DNA of 64,000 nucleotides from Marasmius tenuissimus. Its lineage: Eukaryota; Basidiomycota; Agaricomycetes; Agaricales; Marasmiaceae. The stretch is taken from NCBI GenBank assembly GCA_029532415.1, contig JAQOTA010000042.1, positions 930,001 through 994,000 of the forward strand, given 5' to 3'. Position 1 is the stretch's first letter. Every line of letters starts with the position of its first letter. Both the position numbers and the translations under genes were made by a program. The notes beneath the pieces are model-generated. The model made no database searches, was not told the DNA's origin, and worked only from the letters and a program-made list of their open reading frames with translations. Below are positions 1 through 10,585 of the stretch, piece by piece.

Positions 1-2156
1 AGCAGGAATTGAACACTTCTCTTCATGCACGACTTCAGATTTTTTAGGCGTATCTATGAGTGAGAATGCTGATGGAGAAGCGAGTTGAGATCTCGAGGGG
101 GACGGTTCTTCATCACCTAAGTCTTCATCATCTGAGTCTTCGAGCTCAGTCATCCTTCTATCATGAGGGTCACCTGGACCAAGCATTAAGTTGTATTGGA
201 GACGAAATAGAATCTGACACACACCTCGTATCAACTTGGGATAGCCGTGATCTCGAGCGTATTGTTTGCCATTGGACTCGTAACCTTTCTTGTGTAGATA
301 GGTCTCAACAATGTTGTACTCGTCGTCCCACCAAAATGACCCGATCGACTCCATAACTTCTAGCTCAGGTATCCCATATTTCTCCCAATCCTTGTCTGAG
401 ATTGTAACCTTTCCTTCCGGGTCCAATGTCCAGTAGAATAGGGGGCCGGCCAAGGGAGCACGTACACAGTACATTCCATCGATGTGCTCGACACAGAGCG
501 GTGGAACAAAGAGGTAAGCAGGGGGAGATGATGTGTGGTTATGGGGAAATTTGCCAATGAGGGAGAATCCTACTTCATCAATGAGATCTGGATATGAATA
601 TCAGATCGAGGTGAATATTCAAGAGTAAATAGTCAGAAACTCACAGGTTATGCTACTGACCTTTGAGGAATCATGCTGACTGAGATAAGCCCCCCGGAGC
701 CAATCTCGGTCCTTCAACGGAAGACACAATGAGAAGCGTAGATTGATTCGAGCCTCATGGATGTTGGTGGATCCAAAATCAACCCGTGAGTTTACTGCAT
801 TGCTCAGTAAACCATCAAATGAAGAGATGAATGCAAGCACACCTTTACCAGAGTAACTTGCCTTGATGTTGCAGCTGTGTGACTCAAAGTGCCACTCGGG
901 AGGCGGGGTGGAAGGAAAGTGAGCAAGAACATCCCTTCCCCAACCTTTTATGATGGTGCCAAACGTCAGGAGGCCATGTGGTGCATAGTTTAAAAGGTCA
1001 TCATTCCACCTTTTCCCCAAAGACACAGCCCAGTTCAACAGGCTACCAAAAGTTCGTTCGAAATAGGTGGCGATGTCATCAACATCGAGTTGGGGACAAG
1101 TTCCTTCCGGAAGTGGAATGGGAGAAGAGTAGCCATTATCAGCCTCCCATCGTTCGATAGAGGTGGAAGCCGGGTCGTAGAGCCACGATCCGGCATTGAG
1201 ATCGAACGTCCAGTCGGACAAGTCGTCCGAAACCTAGTGTGCTATATTTAGCCGGGCACTGTTAAACGCAGCCTACTCACCAGAACTGCCACAGAATCAT
1301 CGGCACGGAGGGTTCGGATTGTGGCTTCCTGGAGATACTGTCAGCAAGGGAAGGATAGAAAAGGGATAGCCGTACGCGCGTATATTCAAGGTAGACATAA
1401 ACCAATCCATATTCAGGATATCGCCTAAAAAGCTCTGATCCATTGGCCAGCTCTGGATACCTGTCCCATCAGCCGACGTTGATGAATGGTCTAGCGGGGA
1501 CCATCGCACCTGCGTGCATAATAAAAGTTGGCATCTCTGACGACACCAGTCCCAACATTCGACTCAAATGCCGTGGTCTAGATGTGATTGTCGAGATGAG
1601 GGCCAAACAATCGTGCCAAATTGAGTACTACCTGTTAGTCGCGTATGTCTCATAGAGCTTTTTCCACAACTATATCACATCATCATCCATGTAACTATTG
1701 CAGAGCTCAACGTGTACTCACCTCACACAAAGTGGCCTTGTCTTTCTTCCCCACTGGCTCAAACTTGACAACGGTGACCATGCAGTTGTAGTTTGGATAG
1801 ATAGCGGCGGTATGAAAACTCTGTATAACCTCGACACGTGTTTGTTCAGGGCTTCAAAAAGGATTTGTGGACCTCGCGACGCAGATATCTATTTGTCTTG
1901 ACCACACGGGCCCCTTCGATAACAGATCACCCTCGTAGATCTCGCGGTATCGAGTCTGTCTTGGCTGAAGTAGACACAGATTTAGCATCATATTCACCAC
2001 CGATCCATATCACTGACGCACCATGAGCCTGTTTTCATCCTCCTCGCATCTGCCAGTACAACATCGGTTTATTATTGTGACGTTCCCGCCGATATGTTGA
2101 AACTGTGGGTTTCCGTTGAATACAAAGCCTCGGGCATTGGGAAAGATATTTGACAT
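1..2156 (-). pseudogene. Agaricomycete-specific multi-exon family, copy A (broken, cut by window edge)
   Basis: Same exon order as copies B and C. Exons by homology are 2022-2156, 1722-1964, 1510-1631, 1376-1452, 1281-1328, 645-1233, 225-587 and 1-173, the last running off the window. The first exon starts MSNIFPNAR and carries the NGNPQFQHIGGNVT motif. Such N-termini, together with the C-terminal segment around YLFVPPLCV and YWTLDP, are known to me from an unnamed agaricomycete family with a degenerate kinase-like middle part; the function is unknown. The copy is broken: the triplet at 1854-1856 is TGA on the minus strand where copies B and C have CGA (Arg), inside exon 2. Upstream of the start the reading frame that is open in B and C also has a stop. 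All later exons are open and the splice sites look intact, so the loss is probably recent, or a short product could remain. Confidence 0.65.
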
Positions 2157-3000
2157 GGCGGTCAAGTCGAGGGGGGCGGGAGCAGAATTGAGACATCATG
2201 TGTATATGTGAGGTATCCAGCTGATGTTCCTCCAGCCTCGTGGAATACTCAATCTGATGGTGTGCCTAAGAACAGCCAGTGGGCAGCCTTGAGATACACT
2301 TTCGATCTGATCTTCTTGTTGAACTCTCTAAAGGATGTAGCTGTTGATTGAAGGCACTGCGGCACTGTGGGTACGATCATTGATTGGGGCCTCACCGCAC
2401 GGAGTGAGTGGTCGACAAGATTCCAACACTACTTCCAAGAATGACCGATGAGTGGGCCTTGATACACCCAAATAACACTCGAAGATGTAGATACGTCGTA
2501 GACTAATACACATAGATTCGTACTTGAGCTTTGATAGAGAAACCATACGCCCTCTAACGCCCCACTCGACTGTGAACACGTTTGATCTGATTCAACAGGA
2601 ACATCAATCATCTAATAAATCAGCCGTTTAAACAGCTTTGGACAGCAGGTGTAGAAGACGCACCGGGGACCCTCATATTCGGTCGGAATCCTTCAGTTCT
2701 TTATCAGATTGCTGTAGGCCCTAAAAGCAGTGAAGAAGCACTGGATTCCAGCAAGACGAATGATCACTCGGACCCCACCCATACGTCGCGGAGTATACCC
2801 ATTGCCCTGAGCACAAGTTGAAAGTCCAACTTGGGTTCAAGTTCACCAGAAGTCTCAGGCTCGGACTTCTCAGAAAGCACGTCGAGAAAAAGCTCAAGGA
2901 GAGAATGGAATCAAGTCGTATGCAAGTTGCTCTCCGACCACTACGACGACGATGGGTTTCATGAATCATATCGACCGCTCTGGTTCTCATACCATACTTT
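2157..3000. other. Upstream region of copy A, shared with copies B and C, no secure gene
   Basis: This stretch aligns with 12804-13620 (copy B) and 57024-57840 (copy C). It contains the decayed equivalent of the N-terminal extension that is open in B and C. It also contains a block at about 2830-2970 that is similar in all three copies. On the minus strand copy C reads an open 65-codon frame there (57628-57825, starting MKPIVVVVAGEQ). Copies A and B are shifted by one base in the middle of it. This may be a small exon or gene; I cannot name it. Confidence 0.4.
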
Positions 3001-3450
3001 TCACTCTTTACAAACCTCCCAGTGCTTCTCTGGAGTACTTATGACCCTCCAGGTCGTTCCGTGAATCACAATTTGGTCTAGATTGATAAACTCCATGAAG
3101 CACGGGACGCCATACCTGTATATGTATGTATAACGGTAAAGACCGGTGCGATCCACAAAAAGGTCAACCTGGGGCGTTTTCTCCGATGGTTCAGTAAGGT
3201 TCAGTTTAGGTGACACTTGTCGGTGGTCGTGGTCGTAGATAATCAAAGGATCCAGCGATGCCAAAGGCTTGGTTTTGTCGGGTGAATTAGTAGTGGCGGA
3301 GCTCACAGTACATCTGGCCATTTTCATGATCTTCAACGTCATGGCTTGTAACCGGGTGATATAACACGGCTGGGTTGAAGAATTCGACCTGCTGGCGTTA
3401 ATTGGTGGACACGGTAGGTGATTTGGACGCTTCTGAATTAGGTCTCGCAA
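3001..3450 (-). CDS. Unrecognised 149-codon frame upstream of copy A
   Basis: An open frame of 149 codons on the minus strand. The stretch ITRLQAMTLKIMKMAR is preserved in copies B (about 14075-14150) and C (about 58290-58360), and NSPDxxxxLxSxDxxIIYD is preserved in B, which argues for a former coding sequence. B has a stop shortly after MKMAR, and its frame resumes at MSPAAVNSPDE. A probable splice donor in B and C (GTAAGT or GTAAGG after TTWRV or NRRV, near 13685 and 57900) is ATAAGT in A, so in A the frame simply reads through to its end. The gene may be a small independent one or the 5' exons of the large family gene. No domain recognised. Confidence 0.3.
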   Translation of the reverse strand: MRDLIQKRPNHLPCPPINASRSNSSTQPCYITRLQAMTLKIMKMARCTVSSATTNSPDKTKPLASLDPLIIYDHDHRQVSPKLNLTEPSEKTPQVDLFVDRTGLYRYTYIYRYGVPCFMEFINLDQIVIHGTTWRVISTPEKHWEVCKE

Positions 3451-3599
3451 GGGACAGCATAGTCTGTTTTGTTTTGACTTGTGCCAATCCGTTCCATCGA
3501 GCTGAGAAATACACGAAGTAAAGGTATCATCTATTCAACTTACATAACTGAGCTATCAGATACGCACACTGTATGATCACATCTAAGAAAACGACACTG

Positions 3600-3785
3600 A
3601 TGTATGTAAATAGTCGTAGCTACAGGTACGGAGGAAGATTTACATACTTAACAGCGGTTAGATCTACAAAGGGACCCAAGACGACAAGAAGTGGTGTATG
3701 TAGCCGGTAGGAAAGTTCAGTATGCAATGTAAACAGAAGTCTATGGCATTGGCAATGGCGAACATGATATTGTGTGTGGTGACTT
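3600..3785 (-). pseudogene. C-terminal exon fragment of the multi-exon array family
   Basis: The minus strand reads MFAIANAIDFCLHCILNFPTGY and ends at SSWVPL followed by a stop. The same exon ends the array genes at about 14430-14560 and 58640-58750. Here the homology stops abruptly at about 3785, where unrelated sequence begins, so this is a detached 3' fragment. The helix-like hydrophobic stretch suggests a membrane segment. Family unnamed. Confidence 0.4.
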
Positions 3786-4500
3786 CTATGCATGCACTCG
3801 GACCGTGAATGTTACCGTGCTTGCACTGTTTATCTTGCTCGATCCCCTCGGTAACTGTCTTTCGCTTCATTTTTTTAGTCCTTGGCGTGTCAAATTCAAT
3901 ACGGAGAGTACGAGTCAAACTAGTCAACAAGCTATGAGTGGGTATCAAGACATATATATGACGACCGGTAATGACTGGTTTCATCTCCAGAACGTCGGGT
4001 CCTCCAGGTACGTACACGAGGACACAGGGTTTGGCGACACCAAAGGGGTGGAGGCCCACCGCTCTGTACGTTGTGACCGAGCGGGGTATAGGGGATGGTC
4101 CCTTCAATCCTAAATGTAAAGGGAAATCTGTTTAATTGTACGCATGTCCAGCTGCGTATATTTCTCGGGAAAAGCATGGGGCGAAGAAGCGCTGAATTAT
4201 CTCACAGAAGAGCTCACGGATATCGCTCAAACGTCTCTCGTTCAATCCAAGGAATGGTCGTAAGTAAAATCCTCCTATGAGGGATTAGATCGAAAGACCT
4301 GCAGGTATAGACGTATTGATTCTTTAGGATTCCGTATACATAAGTGTCAGCGAAATCTTGTAGCAAAAACGATAACAATGGCGAAGTGGGGAGAAATAAC
4401 GAAAAATGGGCTCGAAGGCGTCAACACAGTCAGCCGTGGCGTGGAGATACACACTCCGTCGTTCGTTCCGTCCACGGATCTAGCGACTGTATCCGTTATA
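3786..4500. other. Unassigned stretch
   Basis: Frames of 60-147 codons occur on both strands, but none is supported by a second copy, a known motif or consistent splice sites. I see no repeat or mobile element feature here. Confidence 0.3.
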
Positions 4501-4559
4501 ATTGGAGCTATAGCTACGCAGGATATGTCGTGGTAAGACAGATATGGGGTAGATAGAAA

Positions 4560-6618
4560 ATTTCAACACAAGATATGAGAGGAATATGTGGCCGGCGGTA
4601 AAAGTAGTGAATATATGATACGTATCGAAAATAAGGCCAAGGCCTGTCGTGTATCCGGCCTAATAATTGAGGAACTGATTGCGGCAGTTTCGAATCTTGC
4701 CATCGCACTACTAACGGAGTCGGCAGCACCAGTTTGAATGAGGAGTCTGTGGCGTTGGCAACGGCGAGCGCAATACCACACATAGTGAGACCCCTTTGCC
4801 AGTATAGGGTGGTCAGCAATGAAACAAATTCCGGTGGAAGAGGGGCCGGGTGTACGAGGCTTCAATGGAGCAGCGTTTCATCTGATGGTCCAGTCGCCTA
4901 ATAATCGCATGAAGGTAGGCCAGGGCGAAGTATGGGATAGAGAGGAAAACATACCCGCATCAATATCCATAATCTCAGCACAAACTCCCACTATGCATCG
5001 TCTCCCAGCCAAATGTTGCTCGCTAATCGCAAGGCCCGTCTATCCTCAATTCTTTCCCAGTCCAAGAAGACTGACCGAGACGGCCTCCGATGTATGACAA
5101 CGAGGTGTTGAGTAGGCGAGGGGCATGGGTTGTCTGCTACGACAAGGGACTGGCGGTCTCCAAACGAGGTTTTTCCAACCGTGATCACTCGCCATTGCCA
5201 GTCTGATAGGGCAACGAGGTCTCCTCCCCTAAACTCTCGCTCGAGGTACGGCGGCTACAACCCAGATAGGCGTAGTCCAACCGCTTCGGGAGGCTGAGCT
5301 GAGCATAAACCTTCGGAGAATATCTACCGTCTGGATATCGCTCCGACGACTCGTAGATGTGGCTAGACAGAAACCATTGGCTCCCGATCTCGGGGACATC
5401 ACGGAGAGAAACCTGGTGTTGTATTAGACCGAGGCTCGAGAGCGGAGCCGTATACGTAACTTACAGGTTTTGAGAATCATGACCATGAAACGGGGCGTCG
5501 GAACTCATTGAACTTTCCATCCTAATGAGGATACCATCCATGGGTACACGAGCAAGGCTTGGGGTAGTGAGGTGCGAGGCGGTCATTGTGACAGAAAACA
5601 CTCCAACCGCCATGATAACCACCACCAAGTCATTCACGAAACGAGAAAAGAGGGGAATGAGTCTCCTCCAAACAGCGGCTATGGCTCGGAAGGCTATCTC
5701 AGAGCGAACTATAAGCTGTCTGAGCCTATTCACCCCGTGCTTCGATGGCTGGCTCAACGAGGGAATATAATGGTGCCAACGCAGGAGCTAATTATGAGGT
5801 CGCGTCGGCTGCAAAAGGTGTTGAGATGGTTGTTCTCGGGAGAGAACTCCGACGAGGATTCGATAGCGGTGGTGTGGATAAATTATGGTGCAGAGTTGTG
5901 GTAGAGAAGCGAAGAGAGCGTGCTCGTCAAGGGTATGACTGCCCGGAGCCTCTTAGGGAGCAACAGCAATGAAATTGGGGATGGCGAGTCTGCGAATGAT
6001 GACTGGGGTGGGTTAAATCCCAATGGTCGTTGGCGAGGAGGGCGATGAGGGTGGAAGAGCGAACGTGCGAAACAAAGCGTTGCTAAAGTCGTGACAAATG
6101 GCCCCATGACTCTTGAGTTATCAGTGAGATACGTATCAGAGAAATTGTAGAGAGAAACGTACCTTTGAAAAATGAATGATACTGCATGTCCACCTCACAC
6201 TTCCTCTCCTGTTAAGCAGCTTCCAAGCTGATAAATGTCTAAGCACAAGCGGAAACCTGAGAAAAGAGGACAATGATGATGTGAGTTTTCAACGCACAAA
6301 AGGAGGCAGGAGAAACAAGAGCGAGGGGAATGATTGCAAGGGAGGGAGAAAGATCAAGCCAGGGTGCTACCCACCTCAGCATCAGCTCAACGAAGCCCAG
6401 AAATTGACCTCGCATAGATGTGAATGTCGGAGAGATGAAGACAACGATGAAAACGCCGACCCATCCAAATTCCATCGCTTGATTTTCGTCGTTCACCTGT
6501 CGGCTATGATAAGAATAAGACGCGCAAAAAAAGGTTTCCAGATACCACTCACCCAAAAATCTGGTGGGAGGCATGTAGGGATCCTTGCGGAGGAAGAAGT
6601 CGCGGAGGAAGAAGTCAT
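4560..6618 (-). pseudogene. Array family gene, copy 1 (multi-exon, hydrophobic segments, decayed)
   Basis: The start exon reads MTSSSATSSSARIPTCL (ATG at 6616-6618) and ends at a GTGAGT donor. The next exon (about 6395-6510) begins VNDENQAMEFGWVGVFIV and is hydrophobic. Later exon-like blocks lie at about 6175-6255, 5880-6107, 5461-5760 (with FVNDLVVVIMAVGVFSVTM, a likely membrane helix), 4990-5190 and 4640-4820. Each block recurs in the copies near 15, 31, 34, 38 and 60 kb. The frames of corresponding blocks are not consistent between copies, and in-frame stops occur, so I treat it as decayed. No known domain recognised; a multi-pass membrane protein is an inference from hydrophobicity only. 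Confidence 0.45.
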
Positions 6619-6699
6619 GGAGGCGAAGAGGAAAGAGAGAGGCGCACGTTTTGGACCCCCACTGTAGGTCCAACCAAAACTTTGCGAGGTGAGAAAGAC

Positions 6700-7591
6700 A
6701 AAGTTTGACCGAGTAGAGGTATGGCTCGAGCGAATGAGGGAAACGGTCTAAAGCTGTCCATTCGCCTCATTCCCCAATGGCTATCCCAACTTGATAAGTG
6801 TCTGAATGATTGGTCTCGCGAGACGTCCAACGAGAATGACCGGGACTGTGCATACAGTCAAGTTCACAACCGTAGCAGGGAAGAGAAGAAGCGTACATCT
6901 CAAGGCTATAACCGTTCAAAGCCTCTTGGGGAGCAACGGCAATGGGATTGGAGATCTCCAGCCTGCAAAGGATGGATGTAGGATAGACCCATTGGCCGTT
7001 CTGCATGGAGTGGAGCGAGGGTATATTAACGAGGAATAGACACACAGCGTTGGGTAGTGTCGCGGGAAATGGCCCTATGTCTGTGAAAATATCAATACAC
7101 TGGGCGGCAGAAGGAAACGTACCTTCAAAATGTCAGCAGTACTCCTATGGCCACCTCACACTTTCCTCTCAAGACTCACGCTATCCAAAATTCGTTGAAA
7201 CCTGCAGGCCTAATGTCGGGTAAGTGCAGGCTAAAATCTAGTACTGGGGGGAATAATAAATTGAGCATCCAACGCATGGGGCCGGTAGGAGAAGCGAGAA
7301 CGAAGGGAACGGATGGAAGGGGGAGAGGGAGATTGAGCCAGGATGTTACCCACCTCAACATCAGTCAACCAATGTCCATGAATCGACCTCGCATAGGTGT
7401 AAAACAGTGGGGTTATGGCGACGGCAATGAAAACGCCGACCCCAAATCCTTCCAAATTTCATCGCTTGATTGGTGTCGTTTGACTGTCAGCTATAGTAAG
7501 TATATCACGCGCATCTAAAGGACCTCAGAAACTACTCACCAAATAAATTGATCAGGAAAGGGTAGGGAGTAGTTATAGAGGAAGAGACCAT
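6700..7591 (-). pseudogene. Array family gene, copy 2 (N-terminal half only)
   Basis: The start exon reads MVSSSITTPYPFLINLFG (ATG at 7589-7591) followed by GTGAGT. The second exon contains GFGVGVFIAVAITPLFY, then an exon-like block at about 7140-7225 and a long fourth block at 6767-7045 containing SMQNGQWVYP. The sequence then runs directly into the 5' flank of copy 1 at about 6700, so the C-terminal half is missing. It is duplicated at 51000-51926. A tandem partial duplication is the simplest reading. Confidence 0.45.
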
Positions 7592-7626
7592 GGAGGCGAC
7601 GAGGAAAGAGAGGCCCGCGTTCTGGG

Positions 7627-7760
7627 ACCCAGCTCCGAGATTTGCCGGCCGAGCGGAGATGCTTTAGGGCCGGTTGATCAATAACTTCCACGTGTTTCTT
7701 CCACCGTCCGCTCTCCCCAGCGTTTATCTCAGTCTGGTACAGCTCCTAGCGTCGAATTTA
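7627..7760 (-). promoter_or_regulatory. Conserved 5' block of the array family (copy 2)
   Basis: Just upstream of the start codon on the minus strand lies a block with core GGAGATGCTTTAGGGCCGG (plus-strand reading) plus GGTTGATCAATAA and CACGTG. It recurs before the array genes near 16.49, 38.96, 51.99, 60.69 and 63.44 kb. It is better conserved than the exons behind it, which suggests a 5' untranslated or promoter element. Inference only. Confidence 0.45.
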
Positions 7761-7787
7761 TAGCCTTTTGAGAGACGGATGGCACAA

Positions 7788-8117
7788 TCACGAGGAAAAA
7801 GATATATGGAATATATTTCTAGGAAGGTGGCGGCGCGGTTGAAGAACTGGGAGTCGAGCCAACACCACTCTAAATTTAGCATCCTTCGACCAAAACCTCT
7901 TCCAAACCACCTTCAACCTCTTCAACCTCTTCTCAAACACCTCCAAATCCACCTCACACCTGTCTCTACCTTCCCCGAAGAGTGGCCGAAACATCTCCGA
8001 AGACGCCGATCTCGCCATCCTTTTATAAACATCTATTTTTCTATGTATCGACAAACCGCAGAATGTCGCATCCATCTCCCAAAGGGCTGTGATAAGGTGT
8101 TGGACCTGTTCGACCAC
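7788..8117 (-). CDS. Unrecognised basic 109-codon exon or gene
   Basis: The minus-strand frame contains GLSIHRKIDVYKRMARSAS and a lysine/arginine-rich helix around EVFEKRLKRLKVVWKRFW. The related copy at 52059-52456 keeps the same protein sequence on the same strand, interrupted by one frameshift. This indicates that the minus strand, not the longer plus-strand frame, was coding. It lies head-to-head-like behind the conserved 5' block of array copy 2. No domain recognised; possibly one exon of a larger gene. Confidence 0.4.
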   Translation of the reverse strand: MVEQVQHLITALWEMDATFCGLSIHRKIDVYKRMARSASSEMFRPLFGEGRDRCEVDLEVFEKRLKRLKVVWKRFWSKDAKFRVVLARLPVLQPRRHLPRNIFHISFSS

Positions 8118-8199
8118 TACACTCGCGTGTCGACCAGCGTTGGTTTACCCAGGAGTCAATTTGTGCGTCTTTTCAACTTGAGATTGACGGAACCTTGAC

Positions 8200-10380
8200 T
8201 ACCTCCATGGTACTAGTAGGCTCTTGGCTCCCTACCGAATAGCAGCCCGAGATATTAGAGCTCGCGTCTAGGGCTTGTATGTTCCCTTACCAAGGATAAT
8301 GCTGCCTTTAGATATTTTTTGGGCTTCGGGTATGTTTTGTGATCAAACATTCTCGTCAGGTTGGCGGTACAGTATTTTTCACGCGTAGCGAAAGTTCATT
8401 GACGGTCTTGTGGACTTCGATTTTATCTGTAGTATTTCACGAGGGGTTATGCGTTTTTAGAAAGGTCCGCTGGACAAGCCCTCGCTCAATGCTGAGCTCT
8501 CCTCATCGTCGCGGTTAGCATATATCAGACTGGTTTACCGGTACGGCACACCAGATTCTTTCTCTCAACACAATCCATGTGTGAGCTATTGATGGGACTA
8601 AATTTTGCCGTGACTCCCAACGACTGATTGTATCTCCACGAGACCTCGCCAAAATGCTGGATTGATAATGACACTGGCTGCCCATCATTGTCAACAAGCT
8701 CTTTCCTGCCTTCTCCAGCCCGTTGCTACGTCTCTTGCTGTATCTGGAGCCGCCGTCTCAGATTCGACCATGGTGGCCGCTAGACATAGTCACTCTGAGG
8801 TTGGGTTCTCGTATCTTGAGCAAACACCGATCTGTGTGTCTCCTCGGATACTCGTCGGTCAATGTTGACGACTTGAGTCGTGGTTTTCCCCCCTTCGTCA
8901 CAACTGCAACAGCAATATGAATCCCGTCACCTCGCAAAGTTAATCAGAAAGCTCGACTCGTCGTCTCCCTGGGTCTGATCAACATGGTTTCAGCCCCCAT
9001 GATGGTATGGATGTTCTATGGTGTATGCACTATTCTCCTACACCGTCAACACCATGCTCAGCTAGTGTAAGTTGAGCGTCTGTAGAACAATGTACCTCAA
9101 GGAAAAGGAGGGGAAAGGAGGAGAAAGCCCCATCATCTTCCGTCGTGCCAGCTATGCTGGGCTACACTCGGTCGCTCATGTTTCTGTGCTGAGGGCCTCG
9201 ATACATGTTCAGAATCCTCCTCTAACAACATCCGAGCAGAGCCCTAGAAGTCAAGAACAAGCGGGATGAACCAGCCCAATCGAGAGCAGGCAAATGGTAC
9301 GTGTGATATTGCTATGCTTTTTAAAAATGTCCCAGCTGATCGGAACTTTCATCAGTATACATCCACCATTTGTTATTGGCCGATAGCAAGTATCTACGAC
9401 GCTTGTCATGACCATGTCCTCGCTCTTCGAGGCTTTCAGGGTTCTTTGATTGGTACCCAGAACACAATAATGAACTCAAGTGGTGCGCAAGGCGCGCGAT
9501 CATATCGATCTACGTCACCTCAGAATATCGGTGGTTCATGCTCATCCTGTGCCAGTGTTCGGCGAAGTCTTTACGTCTTTACCTGTCTAGAACGTCCGTC
9601 GTTGATACTGCATTGCGTAAAACCAAGTAGAATCGAGTAATCCTCATCACCGATGAGTTGAATATGTAATATATCTTTTGGTCTCTTTAGTCTGGCCGGG
9701 CTCATATGATCTCTTGAATATGAACGTCACGGCTTGATCTACCACCATCTCTTTGTCGTTCGCAGCACCCAACGGTACTTATGAGGCAGCCTACTGAACC
9801 ATTCATTTGCCGCCCGAATTATGCTCGCTAGTAATGCCAGATTTTCAGGTACGTGTGCGCTATCCCGTTGACGTTGTTTTCCGTACTGATCAAAGTACCT
9901 TCAGGAATATAACAACTCGAAGCATACCGTGAGGTAGTGCTTCGAGTCGTACCGGGGGAATTGGATGGAGAGAAACCGCGATGGCCTAATATCCAACTCG
10001 GATGGGTACCTGGGTTTTATTTCGTCTCGGTGTACTGTGTCTATCCCCTAGCCAGCGGCGACCTGCGATGTATCATTATCAATCATGTACGTGATCGCTA
10101 TGCCGACACCTAGTGCTTTCATTCTTGTCATTATTTTAGGGGGAAACACAATTACTTGACTATACCTCGTGTATTCTACCCGCTCTTTAGGATTGCTTCG
10201 AATCCCCTAACCACAACTAGCTATGATGGGCTGCTCGCCCTCCACATGTACCAACCTCTGAATGACCATGTGTAAGTTTTATAGCTACAACTCGTAGCCG
10301 CTGCACATGCATTGTCGTGAGAAGCAGCCTGCTGATGTGCCGTTTTTAGCTGTATTGTTCACTGATGAATAAGGTAATAG
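8200..10380. other. Duplicated region without secure genes
   Basis: This region aligns with 52500-54600. Short plus-strand stretches look exon-like, for example about 9930-10080 (VVPGELDGEKPRWPNIQLGW), followed by a GTACGT donor, and 10156-10275 (IASNPLTTTSYDGLLALHMY) ending at GTAAGT. In the second copy a 106-bp deletion removes the middle. Another segment near 8660-8730 (LAAHHCQQALSCLLQP) is preserved in both copies. I cannot assemble or name a gene. Confidence 0.35.
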
Positions 10381-10585
10381 TCGCTATGCAAAACAATACA
10401 AATAGGGTTTCGTGAGGAACCAAGAGCAAGTAAACGTTTTTAGTCTACAAATCCTGGGTATCAACCAGATCCCATCCCTCTGAAACGTCAGTGGGGCTTC
10501 TCGAGTTGACAATCCCGGAATTTCTCTTCTGTTGAGGCTCGGCGGAAACGACTGATGTCTGTTCAGTATTCTTATGTGTAGGTAT

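Noticed and set aside
3664..4107. 147-codon minus-strand frame
   Set aside because: It joins a genuine C-terminal exon of the array family to unrelated upstream sequence; only the last 35 or so codons have support.
7779..8198. 139-codon plus-strand frame
   Set aside because: The related copy at 52114 diverges from it after 16 codons because of indels, while the minus-strand frame keeps its protein sequence in both copies.
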